From Bimastos eiseni (taxonomy: Eukaryota; Annelida; Clitellata; Crassiclitellata; Lumbricidae), in the NCBI GenBank assembly GCA_959347315.1, contig OY365807.1:28674868-28738867 (forward strand): a DNA stretch of 64,000 nucleotides, read 5' to 3'. Within the stretch, counting starts at the first letter, position 1. Each line of letters starts with the position of its first letter. Below the pieces are notes generated by a model. It had not been told where the DNA came from. It saw only the letters and a list, made by a program, of their open reading frames with translations, and made no database searches. The position numbers and the translations under genes were made by a program. Below are positions 46,946 to 64,000 of this stretch, piece by piece.

Positions 46946-47719
46946 TGAATGAACGAATATGAATGCATCATTTGCAACTGCTTTTTAACCTTTGTTTAAA
47001 ATGCTTTTGTTCTCTTCTTTTCTTGAAGAGGAGGAACTCAATAGTGACAGGAAAACGTTGATTTCACAAGATTTCTGATTTCTTAATTTAAGCAAGAAGC
47101 AACCACAATTCTTATAGTCTGCAAAACTGAATGTGCCATTTATTGTTTTTGGTGTTTTAATGTCTGCAAATTGTAATTCTTAAAGATCTATGCATGATGA
47201 CAGTGTTCACAGTGCTCAGGTTTAACTATGGTCTTATCAAGAGTGTGCATTTCTGAGTGGGCCTCTGAAGGTGCTGTATAGATGCCATAATGAATATACT
47301 GATGATTCTGCACATCTCACATCAAAGTCACACTTTGCTGCTACTTAGAATAATTATGTGCACCCAGAATATGAACTGAATGGGCTTGGGCGTTTCAAGT
47401 TATCTTCTGACTAACTACACTGTTTCATGACGTACGGTAGGAAGATAAGAGACTTTGGTCATGAGCATTATCAGCACTTGTTGAAGATCAAGCTGGCCAA
47501 AACTGGATGGCCTTTGCTCTTAGCGTATGTGTCATTTTATGTCTGTTTAGCCTATGCAAGCCCTGTAATTGATTTGCCTAAATGCAGGTGTGAGCATAGG
47601 ATTTATCAAAGTCACTACCTGGTCTTTTAAGAAAGCCTTGCTTGAAACGTTGTTATGTCAGTGCTGGTTTTGGCATAGCATATAATTTTAGAGGAACCTT
47701 TAAGAACCTGTGCTATTAC

Positions 47720-47850
47720 TTAAGAACTCATCTACTTCTTTGTACTCTTCTCTTAAACTTGTCCTCTTTGGCCGTGGTTGGACTGAGAGCGCTTTTGAGT
47801 AGATTTCTTGAAGTGGCGCTATATCAAGTGTCATTGATTGATTGAATGAC
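47720..47850 (-). repeat. Interspersed repeat, TATAGCGCC family, inverted copy C
   Basis: On the minus strand: TCAATCAATCAATGACACTT, GATATAGCGCCACTTCAAGA, AATCTACTCAAAAGCGCTC, then GACAAGTTTAAGAGAAGAG. This is an inverted partner of the first 110 bp of copy B, 1.1 kb away. Confidence 0.75.
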
Positions 47851-50580
47851 CCCTCATGAGGAGGGGTTATCCAGCTGTTGGTATATTATCTGTGCTTCTG
47901 TCTAGATATCCACAGGGGCATTTATATAGCCCCTTCCAGAACTTAGCAAATGTGTTATGTAGTAGAAGAATATTGAAGCGCAGGAAGGGTCTGAGTGTAA
48001 GAGTTGGTTGTCTGTTTGTTGACTGGAAAATCCACACTGAAATAAGAGCATTTTTAGGTGTACCATATACCGTGGAGCACAGTTACCTTACGATTTTCAA
48101 GTCCTAGGCTTTCTGGAACCTTCACAAATTTGTAAACAAAAGTTTGTGCAATATTTCTTGTATTTGATGTTATAAGTTATTATGATTATTACATTAATTA
48201 CTACACTATAAGAACTTGAAATTAATTTTTACTTATTTTTGTACTATGATTAATTTTCAAAATGATTACTGTGAAAGTTATAAATTATTTTGTTGATTAG
48301 AGATTGATTATGATATTATGCATGATGTGTCTGGGTTATCAAGTGGTGAGAATTGAAATGCATCATACTGGTACCAAAAAGACAGTGAAGGAGATAACCC
48401 AGTCGATTTTATTGTTCGAGTCACCTCATCATCAAGGGGTCATAGCAGTAAAAAGGTTGAATTCCTCTGGAATAGAGGGACTATCATATTTCACTTATTA
48501 GTGAGCACATATTCGTACACCCTCGCATACTTATATGTGCACTTATGCCATACATAACACCAAGAAATAGGTATTCATAATATGTATTTATAGTTATATA
48601 TACAACATTTATATATATATATATATATATATGCTCACAGCTTAATAATGTGCAGGAGTCAATAGAAGTTAAAGTGCTTCAAAAAGGATATACGTGGCAT
48701 GTCGGATATGGTGATTTCCAATAAATAAACTAATAGATAATATAATGAAAACTGATTCTCTCTGTTGGACCAGAAGTTTTGTGTGATGGCGTACCAATTG
48801 TCAGTTTTGGATGAACTCAGTTGGTAGGCTCTATGTGTGTGCAAGAGCTGACCAGCGGTAAGTTCCAGTAATGTGTAGATAATGTGTAGATAGTTCTCTA
48901 CACATTATTTGCTTATAAATGAACTTCTTCCATCTTTCTGGAGGAAGTTGCTTGGGATCCTGTAACTTGAAGACCATTAGAAGTCAGGAGCACCTTTCTT
49001 GGTCATGAGGTTGTGAGCTGTATGAAATTGCAATTACTAAAATCACAATTAATTGTGTTGATTAATATTTAACATCACTTGAACTTGAGGTGCAATGTTT
49101 TTGTGAGGTGTTGGTGACATGTTCAGTGTCTTGATGTGTGTATTACACAGTGATACATACATGCATCGTTGCATCTGTATTATGTTGTTGTTTTCATAGT
49201 GCAAACACTCTATTGATTATTTCATTTACGGTCTTTTGTTCATCTATTTACTGTACGTCTGCTGAAAAATTTCATCTGAGGGATTTAGCAGTGAACGGCA
49301 TTAGTTTTGATGCTGTGTTTTAGGTCATCGATCCATAGTCATTATTGAATATGCCATAAGCAGACTGCTAATCACTATGTCCTGGCTTGCAGCTATGAAG
49401 TCCTGTGAGAGCTATAAATATGAAGTCTATGACAAGAGAATGGATTCATTAGTTCACGAGGATCATGTTCATGAGAGGACTTAATTGCACCTAATGGTTC
49501 TTGTCACTGTAACTACCTTGCATCTCTTGGCTTAGTGCTGTCTGATAAAGAAAAATTCAGGACTTGCTAGTTCTGAAGTTGGGAAATTCACTTAAATACT
49601 ACTAAAAGGTCTGACTACTGCTGTAGCTGTGGGATGCTAATTAAAAAATTGCCCATTGTTAGGTTCAGCTTTAAATAGGTTTTCATGTTTTGGAACATGG
49701 AAGAGTTTTACTTTGTGATATGTAACAACTTACCATAGACTGCATTTCTAAAGTACTCAATAAGCTAAGTTCAAGATAGCCAGCTCTTTGAATGGATATG
49801 TTTATAAAGGTGCTGTACTATCCAGTGGCCCAGATCTTTACAGTGGAGTCTCTTTTGTGGTTAAGGTAAAGTAAATAATAATTTGATGTAACATGATCCT
49901 GTACTGTTAAAGAGCATTTATATGGTGCCAAGGATTCTACTTTCCACCACTATGAATAGTTCTCTCCTTAGGCACAGCCCTGTTTCTGAATTGTTTTTAT
50001 CTGAGCTGTTTTATCTGTCATCCGTCATCTGAGCTTTATCTGAGTTTGAACGTCTGCACAGCTTCTAACAACAGTGTTTGCTTCTGGTTCCTCTGTGTGA
50101 CATTCTGGCATATAAACCTGACATAGTTCTTCCTGATAAAAAAACCTGAGGAAATGGGTCAGTTACATTCGTCAAAAAAGAATTGTTTTCCTCATAGGAC
50201 ACTTACTCTTTAACAACCATCTTCTCTGGACATCAGAGAATAAAGAAGCTACATGTAAGCTTAACAGTCGTCCAGCATGTCACCTACTGTGAGGAGTGTG
50301 ATTATATGTGTTTCAAAAGTCTTTTCCCCAGAGATAGCTAGAGTCTGATTGTTGAATGGAAAATCAATACTGCAGTCATGAATAATTTTAGCCGGACTGT
50401 ATATACCAAGTAATTTTTCCATATACACTAGAACAGCCATGTATTACTTATAAGTACACATGCACTGATCTGCACACACAATCGTACATGTAAGACAGTA
50501 CATACTTATATGCCTGATGTGCACGTTTATCATGCTTCTATATGTGTAGTTGTATGCTCATTTACCATACAACTGATATG

Positions 50581-50614
<34 letters not shown>

Positions 50615-51760
50615 TTACATATACATATATATATAAATATATATAACACACAGATGTGTGTATGCTATTGTTTTGATAAAAAGTAATAAACTGCTTTCAA
50701 AAATGTCGGGCATATTAGTGTAAACATGAGAAGCAAGGAAGATGTCCTGAGTAAAGGTGGAATTCAGATGGCATATTTTTCCAGATTTTCAGCTGTAAAA
50801 GTATCTGCATTTCATATTCTTTGTGCAGCCATACCAATCTTGATATCCATATACTTTAAGCTAAACAGGGTGCGTGGCTTTAAAAGAGCATGACCGATGT
50901 ATGGAGACACTAATGGACTGTACAGTTCTTCGTATATACAACTATACAATGGTATACATGGATCTCCAAGGATATCTTCGCTGTTTGATGTTGGGAGTGA
51001 ACCGATGACTGCTGTGGGTTTTTGTCTTTGAGTTTCTTTCAAGGATATAATTTACGTGAACCTGCAGCTCTTGTGCATTGTGGTCGTTGTTATGCAGATT
51101 CAGCTGACAGTTTGGTTTCCATCCTTTGTGCTGGTTTGTCTTGATGTTTGTCTTGGTGTTGCTAAAGAGAGATAAGCCAGATGCCCCAGCCACACATCCG
51201 GTGTCAAATGGAGAAAAGAGTTGCAGTTAAATCTGCTGATAATGTCTCTTCAAACAGTCAGACTTTACCCAACCTTTCTAATTACTGAACACTCGACCTT
51301 AGATGCAACCATACAGTGGTCTTAGCATAGCAACGTTACCTGCCATAATTTTACATGTGATATTGTGTTTTATTTCAGTTTCTATGCATCTATGAATTAT
51401 ATATAGGACAGACTCAGAAAGCAAAACAGAGATTGACAATTTGAAGTGTATAAAATAGTTTGAGCCATTTTTTTGTGTTAGAGAGAGTGAGGAAAAATCT
51501 GTTTCCCTTAACCATGACTGTATTCATCCATATTTCACTGCAAATTCTTCTGTCAGCAACCTAGGTGTGATTTCAGTCAAAACCTTTTGTTTGTCTGAGT
51601 CCGAGTAATGCCGAGTAACAAGAAAATGGACCGAGCTGAGTTCCAAACCTAGTTTTTGGTTCATCCCTGCATCTTTCCCACTCTTGCCTCATGCATATCT
51701 GTGACCTTTACAGAATCTAATTTAAACTCGACTTCAGAACTGTATGTACAATCATTATGT
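47851..51760. other. No gene recognised
   Basis: AT-rich, probably intergenic or TMEM184 5' intron. TA microsatellites at 48600-48632 and 50580-50643. A short hairpin near 48885-48914 (ATAATGTGTAGA with TCTACACATTAT). The frames here are short and unmatched. Confidence 0.4.
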
Positions 51761-51767
51761 CTATGCT

Positions 51768-52600
51768 TCAGGCTGCATTAGACCATACCGTCATTCTTGC
51801 TTTCCGAATATGGACATCACCTAAATGAATTGCCTCTGAGCTATTCGGAATGCCCTTCTCCATGATGTCACCAAAACCCCTATCACTCTTTTTATTTATT
51901 CTGAAATTTGATATTGCCCTTCTTCCAACATTTTTTTGCTCAGCAGTGCACACGCCTCGACGGCACAATTGCAGTTGTACTGCAGAGCAATTGTGAGCGA
52001 AGGACTTGCTCAAGGTCCCTACACAGTGACGCCTCGGACTAGGGTCGAACACGCTCACTCAGCGCACAACACTGAGCGTTAAGGGCTGACCGCTCTAATC
52101 AATCGGCCACTGTGCCTTCACACCACTCTTGTCCTCGAATCACTCCACTGGCTCCAAATACCTTCAGGAGTGAATAGAATATAATGGTATATCAATCTTC
52201 TGTCACTTCATCGCTAAAATTTTCAAATCCCTACATGGCATGGCAGTAGCTCTCTGGAACAAACTCCAACCAGTTTTGCAACAAATATCTGATCCATCCT
52301 ACAAACTCACCAGAATTTTCACCGCTTGCTATTTCTCCACAGATCTGTCACTCGAAACCTAAAACATTGCTTTTGTACAAGTCCCATTCATCCTCTTCCC
52401 TTCACCTTATTTGCCATTTCAACTCTAAACTCCACTCACTTAAGCCATAGCCTGCCCTACCCATTTAGAACTTGACCTGGAACCGATTTTACCACCACCC
52501 TTCATATTGAGTATGTTTTGCCTAAGCGCCTGTGAATATGCTGGTTCCCGCAGCATTGCTTTTTGGGCGCTGTGCTGTAGAAATCTTGAGATTACGATAT
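51768..52600 (+). mobile_element. LINE reverse transcriptase remnant, split by a SINE
   Basis: Across the SINE the plus strand reads TPITLVLESLHWLQIP, the conserved (H)ITPVL.SLHWLPV segment of CR1/L2-type ORF2. A WNKLQP block (like WNSLPP), SVTRNLKHCF and a tail with AAATCTTGAGATTA follow downstream. Many frame breaks. Confidence 0.75.
51891..52123 (-). mobile_element. tRNA-derived SINE, 233 bp
   Basis: Minus strand 5' to 3': GGCACAGTGGCCGATTGATT with AGAGCG (A box, 52091-52109), then GTTCGACCC (B box, 52042-52050), then a body with ACCTTGAGCAAGTCCTTCGC (about 51990-52017) and AATTGCTC, then an AT-rich tail AATAAATAAAAA. Flanked by CACTCTT at 51884-51890 and 52124-52130. The body resembles the CTTGAGCAAGGCACTTAACC core that I recall as the Nin domain of animal SINEs (recalled, not checked). 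Confidence 0.85.
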
Positions 52601-53926
52601 TGATTCTGTAGGCACTTGTTCAGTCTTGTGTATAGCCTATGACCAGATCAAGATCACTGAAATGCAGATAGTGTAGCTTCCTTGTGATGCTAACTGATGA
52701 CACCAAAACAATTGTAAAAACCTTGTCAGTCTTTTTGGGCTTTGTGAACATGTATGTATGAAATTGGAGAGATACAACCTGTTTAACTGCTCTGCTCTGC
52801 AGAAGGTCCCATGTCTCAGGGCTGAATTAATACTGAGAGGGTGGCAACATGTGGGATATTAACCTGTGATCTATGTGGGCACTGGTATGTACAATGTATA
52901 GATGCATATATACATGCATATTTATATACGCATTACGCATATATATAATATGTATATGTTCTATGCATTCATAATATATTACTGCTGGGAGATTGCAATT
53001 GGTGGTTTATGCAGTGACTGACTGAGATCATTGCATCAGATCATGTAAGATTTTAAATATATATCAATCTCCTTGGGCAACTGCTGCATTGTCTGTTCTT
53101 CTGCAGCTGAGCTGCCTTCATTTCAAAGTCCTCCTCAGTTGCCATTTTATTGCCATTCTGTGCCATCTGTGTAGAGGTCAGAAGCCTTCATAGACATTCC
53201 CTGGTTGGCAATTAAAAAAATGGTGGTTCCCACTGGAGCCAAACGTCTTTCTTACTTAATTATGCATGTAAGTTTGCAGTGAACTGTGTTGCATGACTGA
53301 CATGTTTACATGTTGGAAAAGGTAAAATATGTAGAGTTTGTACCAAAGAAAAATTCTGTTTCTGTTGTATAGGCACTTCTTTAGGATGTAATGGTTTATG
53401 ATTTACTGCCAAGAATGTACTCGTCAAGGTAATGGTAATAGTGAAACGGAGCCGGAACTTGAGTTTTAATTGTAACTGAGCAAAGTACTTATCTCTCGTG
53501 CTTACCTTGCACTTACTTGGTACAATAAAATGACTAACAGCTTATGTTGTTGTGACATGTTGGAACAGGTGAGAGTATTTGTCATTCATCTGAACTATTT
53601 TAAAACACATCAGGATTATATAATCTGACATGTTGCCTGTCACAACAGGCAACATGTCTGTAAAATAATTATGAACATCTTTGAAAGAATCAGGTTTAAG
53701 TTTGAGAAATGTTTTGCTCATGGGCGAAACTTTGTGAGAAATTGAATGCAATACTGGCAGACAAAGCTATGCAGAGTCGATGGCTCCCTGGCAGTTTAAC
53801 AAATTTTTTACTGTCTTTCAACATTCTTTCACTGAGAGTCTGAACATTTCAAGCCAAATTAGCTCATAAAAATGTTGAGATCTTCTTAAGTCACACATTT
53901 TAAATATGTCATTACTATGTAGTAAT
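52601..53926. other. No gene recognised
   Basis: AT-rich. Contains a perfect hairpin at 53627-53658 (14-bp arms GACATGTTGCCTGT/ACAGGCAACATGTC, CACA loop). Confidence 0.4.
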
Positions 53927-54047
53927 GTTTCAATTAGGGCATAACCGAGTAGACAATTTCCACCGGGTACCAAATCCGAGTATTTGGATGAACTATTTGC
54001 CGGATCCGGGTACGAACCGAATAGTTGCGACAAATCTAGCCAGCGAG

Positions 54048-54225
54048 CAGTGACGGTGCTGGCCCTGAAAACTTGGTACGCAATAGCAGCAATACGCATG
54101 TTCCACACATGATGTTCATTTAAAACAAATTGAAAGATGTACCATAATTTCGTTAAAAATTGATCTTTTATCTTTCTTGATATTTTACGTAATTGCATAA
54201 TCACTTCCATGCAGCGCCGCCACTA
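54048..54225. mobile_element. hAT-like MITE, TAGTG(G/A)CGGCGCTG family, copy B, 178 bp
   Basis: Ends CAGTGACGGTGCTGG (left) and TAGTGGCGGCGCTGCATGG (right, reverse complement). 8-bp near-duplications CCAGCGAG (54040-54047) and CCAGCAAG (54226-54233). Shares GGCCTTGAAAATTTGGTA or GGCCCTGAAAACTTGGTA and TCCATGCAGCGCCG with copy A. A 130-codon minus frame crosses the ends of this MITE and is an artefact. Confidence 0.78.
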
Positions 54226-54297
54226 CCAGCAAGAACCAACCATCCGTAGGCAAAGCGTAGTTAGCCTGCCCTGTGCACAGCTGCAGAGAACTATCTA

Positions 54298-55679
54298 CAT
54301 GGTGATTCATTAAAAAACGTACCTTACATAGGTTAGCATAACTCAGGTAAATGACCATTAATTTTAATGAAATTTCAGAATAATGATGCTTGATATTCTA
54401 TTCAAGTGCTACATAAATCATTTGACACACCAAGCTAAAATGACGTAACGCGATTGACGAAACTAATGACGTCACGAAAATATCGCGAAAAAATGGTGTT
54501 TACCGAAGAGGATAAACAATTTGTTACATTCTTACGAAAGAATAAAAAGTACAGTGCAAAACGTTTTCTAAAGAAATTTCCTGATAAAGAGTGGACTCTT
54601 GGTGGATTAAATGCGTTACTTTCAAAGATCGACAAAACTGGGTCTTTCCATCGTCGACCAGGCAGCGGCCGCCCGCGTACGGCAGCAACAACCGACAATG
54701 CTGAAAAGGTTGAATCGCTGGTGCTCAGCCAGGAAGATATGCCGCAAACGCATCGCACACAGAGACAAATTGCTCGAGAAATAGGAATCAGTCAGACATC
54801 AGTTTGGAGAATTGTCAAGAATGATTTACATTTGCGATGTTTAAAGAAACGACACGCTCAAGAACTCACAGCAGCCAACAAGCAAGCAAGATTGACACGT
54901 TCCCGTCAGCTACTGAGGTTGTATCCTGCAAGCTTAGTGAATTTCATTTGGTTTACTGATGAGAAATTGTTTACTGTGGCAGCACCCAGTAACAGTCAGA
55001 ATGATCGTATTTATGTCTCAGCCGGTACAAGGAAGAGAGACGTTCCAGCAAATCGTCTTTTGCGGACTCGACCAACTTTCAGCAAGTCCCTTATGGTATC
55101 TGTCGGGGTATCTGCACTCGGTCGTACGAACATCCATTTCATCGAACCAGGTGTTAAGATTAATGGACAATATTACAGAGATGTTCTACTAATGCAGGGT
55201 CTCTTGCCTGACATTCGTGAGATAACGGAGTATTTCATCTTCCAGCAGGATAGCGCTCCTGCGCACAGAGCTCGGGAGACCGTTGCGTTACTCGAAACTG
55301 AAACACCTGATTTCATCCCGCCTAATTACTGGCCACCTAATAGCCCTGATTTGAATCCAGTGGACTATAAGATATGGAGCGTCATGCAGGAAAAAGTCTA
55401 CAGAAATCGAATACATGATGTCGACGAGTTGCGTCACCGAATTGTGGAGGTATGGGATGAAATGGATCAGCGCATCATTGATGAGTCAGTCAGGCAGTGG
55501 CGTAGGCGTCTTCGCGCGTGTGTTACTGCCCGAGGGGGTCAATTTGAACATAAACTGTAACTTTCTTCCTATTCAGAACTGATTCCTCTATGTTCACTTA
55601 AAATTTTTTTGACATAAACCGATATTTGACGGAGTTACAATTAAATATCTAGGGGTACGTTTTTTAATGAATCACCGTG
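54298..55679 (+). mobile_element. Apparently intact Tc1/mariner element, 1382 bp
   Basis: Inverted ends of 26 bp with one mismatch: CATGGTGATTCATTAAAAAA plus CGTACC at 54298-54323, and the inverse at 55654-55679. Flanked by the TA target duplication at 54296-54297 and 55680-55681. Encodes one uninterrupted transposase. Intact ends and frame imply a young insertion. Confidence 0.95.
54454..55560 (+). CDS. Tc1/mariner superfamily transposase (368 aa)
   Basis: Catalyses cut-and-paste transposition at TA sites. N-terminal HTH region: residues from about 15 (MVFTEEDKQFV) through the WTLGGLNALLSKIDKTGSF helix block, the GSGRPRTA linker (GRPR-like), and a second HTH (QRQIAREIGISQTSVWRIVK). DDE/D catalytic residues: D in IWFTDEKLF, D in FQQDSAPAHRA, D in WPPNSPDLNPVDYKIW. 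I count 37 residues between the second Asp and the Asp of PVDY, so a DD37D type like maT rather than DD34D mariner. The start could be 54454 or the in-frame ATG at 54496, since family proteins often begin near MxFTEED. No stop or frameshift; the protein ends at TAA 55558-55560, 94 bp before the right inverted repeat. Confidence 0.95.
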   Translation: MTKLMTSRKYREKMVFTEEDKQFVTFLRKNKKYSAKRFLKKFPDKEWTLGGLNALLSKIDKTGSFHRRPGSGRPRTAATTDNAEKVESLVLSQEDMPQTHRTQRQIAREIGISQTSVWRIVKNDLHLRCLKKRHAQELTAANKQARLTRSRQLLRLYPASLVNFIWFTDEKLFTVAAPSNSQNDRIYVSAGTRKRDVPANRLLRTRPTFSKSLMVSVGVSALGRTNIHFIEPGVKINGQYYRDVLLMQGLLPDIREITEYFIFQQDSAPAHRARETVALLETETPDFIPPNYWPPNSPDLNPVDYKIWSVMQEKVYRNRIHDVDELRHRIVEVWDEMDQRIIDESVRQWRRRLRACVTARGGQFEHKL

Positions 55680-56198
55680 TATAGTCAATGCAGAGTCTAT
55701 GGCAATATCCTTCATATAGCATATCATTGCACTCAAGGCTATAACAATATATTTATTATTTAAAAACTTTATTTGTGAAAAATGTAAATCCTTGTTATAA
55801 AATTTGAAATATGAAGTTACCAACAACGTCTTTATTCTTAATGCTTACCGGAAAGTGGGTGGAGCCAATTCAAACTGGAAAATTACTAATTTGGTTGCCA
55901 CGTGGGGAAATCAACCAAAAGAAATTAATATATATATAAATTAACATAATTATTTTAAAGAAAATTCAATGGAATGTTAAGTTCTTGTTTAATTAATCAA
56001 TAAGTTATAAGTAAGTCTGTTAGTCCTAAATTTATTTGATGAAAAAATATTATTTTATCCCAAAAAATTATTTTATCAAAGCAGCTATTTGTAGCTATTT
56101 GCGGGTGTAATATTTTCCTAGGCGTATATTTCCAAATAGACCAATATTCGGCCGAGGCGAATGTCTGAGGCGATTTCCGGTTATGCCCTAGTTTCAGT

Positions 56199-57298
56199 GC
56201 TTGTGAGTGGTCAAAGAACGACTCAGAATTAAGATAAATGCTCAACAGAAATTAAATGGTGCAATTGAAATGTGAAAGCTGAGTATAATCTTAAAGTCTC
56301 AAATAAGTTCCAGATGAAAATTGGTTGTTGTCTGTTGCCTATGCTTGTTTACAATTGGTGCTTACACAGTACATGCATGTAACAGATTAGTGGTGGCCAA
56401 ATATTGTTGCCTATGCTTGTGTATGTTCAATTTTTTGCATGAGGTTGGGCATAACCATGATGAAGGGGATGTCCTGCTGAGTTAATATATGGAGAAAGGA
56501 AGAGTTTTGGTGATGAGAAGAGTCCACTTGGACTGCCAGTATATTAATTTTTTTGCTTCTATTTATTTATTTCATGACAGAGCCTTGATTGATGATGTTA
56601 AGGGCTTATTATTAATAGTTCCCACATTTTCAGCAGACGTTCAGACCTCTAAATGCCATCATAAAATGCAGACACTTGATCTGTCTGCCACCATGTTGTG
56701 TTTGATGATGTTCTGGTTAGCTAGTTGTTTAAAACACAGTGCATCATTTTTTTCAATATTTCTAACTTTGTTGTTTTCATCTCCTGTTTTGAAACGTATC
56801 ATCCTTAAAGAAACACTAGCCACTAATGCAGAAGACATTAATTGTTTGTCTGGTAACAAAGCACATTCTTTGTGGTGTGTTGCCTGTTTAAAGATGTTCA
56901 CTGTGACCCTTGTAGTATTAATAAGAAACAATATGGCTGGCAGTAAGCAATGTTTTTTGTGCTGTTACAACAGATAATTCATTTCTATTCATTCTAAACA
57001 ATAGTGTCTACTATTACAAGTTATGTGTTTGTGCTTCACAGGCTGTTCTAGTAAACTTCTTTCAAAGGCCTAATGTCTCATTGTTATTCAGGTCATAACA
57101 CAGGATCAGCAATTTAGCATTGCATAGTTCAGCATGCTGAGTGTAGGAAATCTTGTTTTAAGGGGTGGCCAATGGCTGTTTATTTATGAGCAGAAGCTGT
57201 TGAATGCACCTAGGTCTTTTTAGTTCACCATACGATTCATGCTTAGTTGGTTCTGAGCTAAGAAAATCAATTACAGATCTCTATTCTTTATTTTACAG
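56199..57298. other. Upstream of TMEM184 coding start, no gene recognised
   Basis: Contains a 162-codon plus frame (56489-56977) and an overlapping minus frame (56659-56931). Neither has a motif or splice context. Probably intron or upstream DNA. Confidence 0.4.
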
Positions 57299-57330
57299 GA
57301 CAAGATAGCCTGGTCAATTGACCAATCAAG

Positions 57331-64000
<6,670 letters not shown>

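Larger units (their letters stand above)
53935..56190. mobile_element. Non-autonomous hAT-like transposon, carrying two nested elements
   Basis: Ends TAGGGCATAACCG (left) and its exact inverse CGGTTATGCCCTA (right). 8-bp duplications GTTTCAAT (53927-53934) and GTTTCAGT (56191-56198), fitting NTNNNNAN. The span is 2256 bp, but about 690 bp once the hAT MITE (54048-54225) and the Tc1/mariner element (54298-55679) with their duplications are removed. No own transposase. Confidence 0.82.

Noticed and set aside
53818..54210. 130-codon minus-strand open frame
   Set aside because: It runs across the boundary of the outer hAT element and most of the nested hAT MITE, and has no family motif. A real ancient gene would not respect neither boundary.
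56489..56977. 162-codon plus-strand open frame
   Set aside because: No recognisable domain, no splice partners, and a competing minus frame. Low-complexity AT-rich chance ORF is more likely.
38172..57000. LIM-domain exons for the PDZ gene
   Set aside because: I looked for CX2C...HX2C-type LIM patterns on the plus strand and found none before TMEM184.

Overview
This is a metazoan nuclear window. It holds four intron-rich protein genes set in a dense bed of DNA transposons, decayed LINEs and SINEs, minisatellites and TA-rich microsatellites. Marine invertebrate deuterostome, possibly an echinoderm, is the best guess. The grounds are gene structure, transposon mix and a frequent TAGGCCTA octamer; nothing in the window fixes the species.

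Genes, all rebuilt by exon homology plus matching splice phases. (1) 634-7379 (+): seven 3' exons of GUCD1, a papain/C39-like-fold protein; its N-terminus lies left of the window. (2) 24561-38171 (+): a complete five-exon gene (843 aa) for an N-terminal PDZ protein of Zasp/PDLIM (ALP-Enigma) or synaptopodin-2 type. It continues into a long disordered tail with a YETSPTT repeat and eight [12 protein letters not shown] repeats, and no LIM domain is visible. (3) 40670-43993 (-): a complete three-exon COX19 (97 aa) with both twin CX9C motifs. It is convergent with gene 2. (4) 57331-63258 (+): the first five coding exons of a TMEM184 family protein, running off the right edge.

Transposons. Exact ends were found by pairing terminal inverted repeats with target-site duplications (TSDs). 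There are nine hAT-like non-autonomous elements with 8-bp TSDs (5944, 21677, 22378, 28882, 31894, 42525, 44720, 53935, 54048). There is one Harbinger-like element (17634-18855, TAA duplications), a Mutator-like MITE (43416-43742, 10-bp duplications) and one apparently intact Tc1/mariner element (54298-55679) with a 368-aa transposase. At 53.9-56.2 kb a hAT element holds both a hAT MITE and the Tc1/mariner element. At 51.8-52.6 kb a tRNA-derived SINE sits inside an older LINE reverse transcriptase remnant, and its duplication lets the LINE reading frame be followed across the insertion.

Layout. 1-12.8 kb is AT-rich and TAGGCCTA-poor (GUCD1 and its 3' flank). 12.8-38.5 kb is richer in GC, minisatellites, transposons and TAGGCCTA (intergenic DNA and the PDZ gene). 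38.5-64 kb is AT-rich again (COX19, repeats, TMEM184). The genes show no shared pathway: one is a putative Z-disc or actin scaffold, one a mitochondrial copper/cytochrome oxidase assembly factor, one a multi-pass membrane protein and one a cytosolic GUCD1 protein. The most unusual coding feature is the repeat tail of the PDZ protein.
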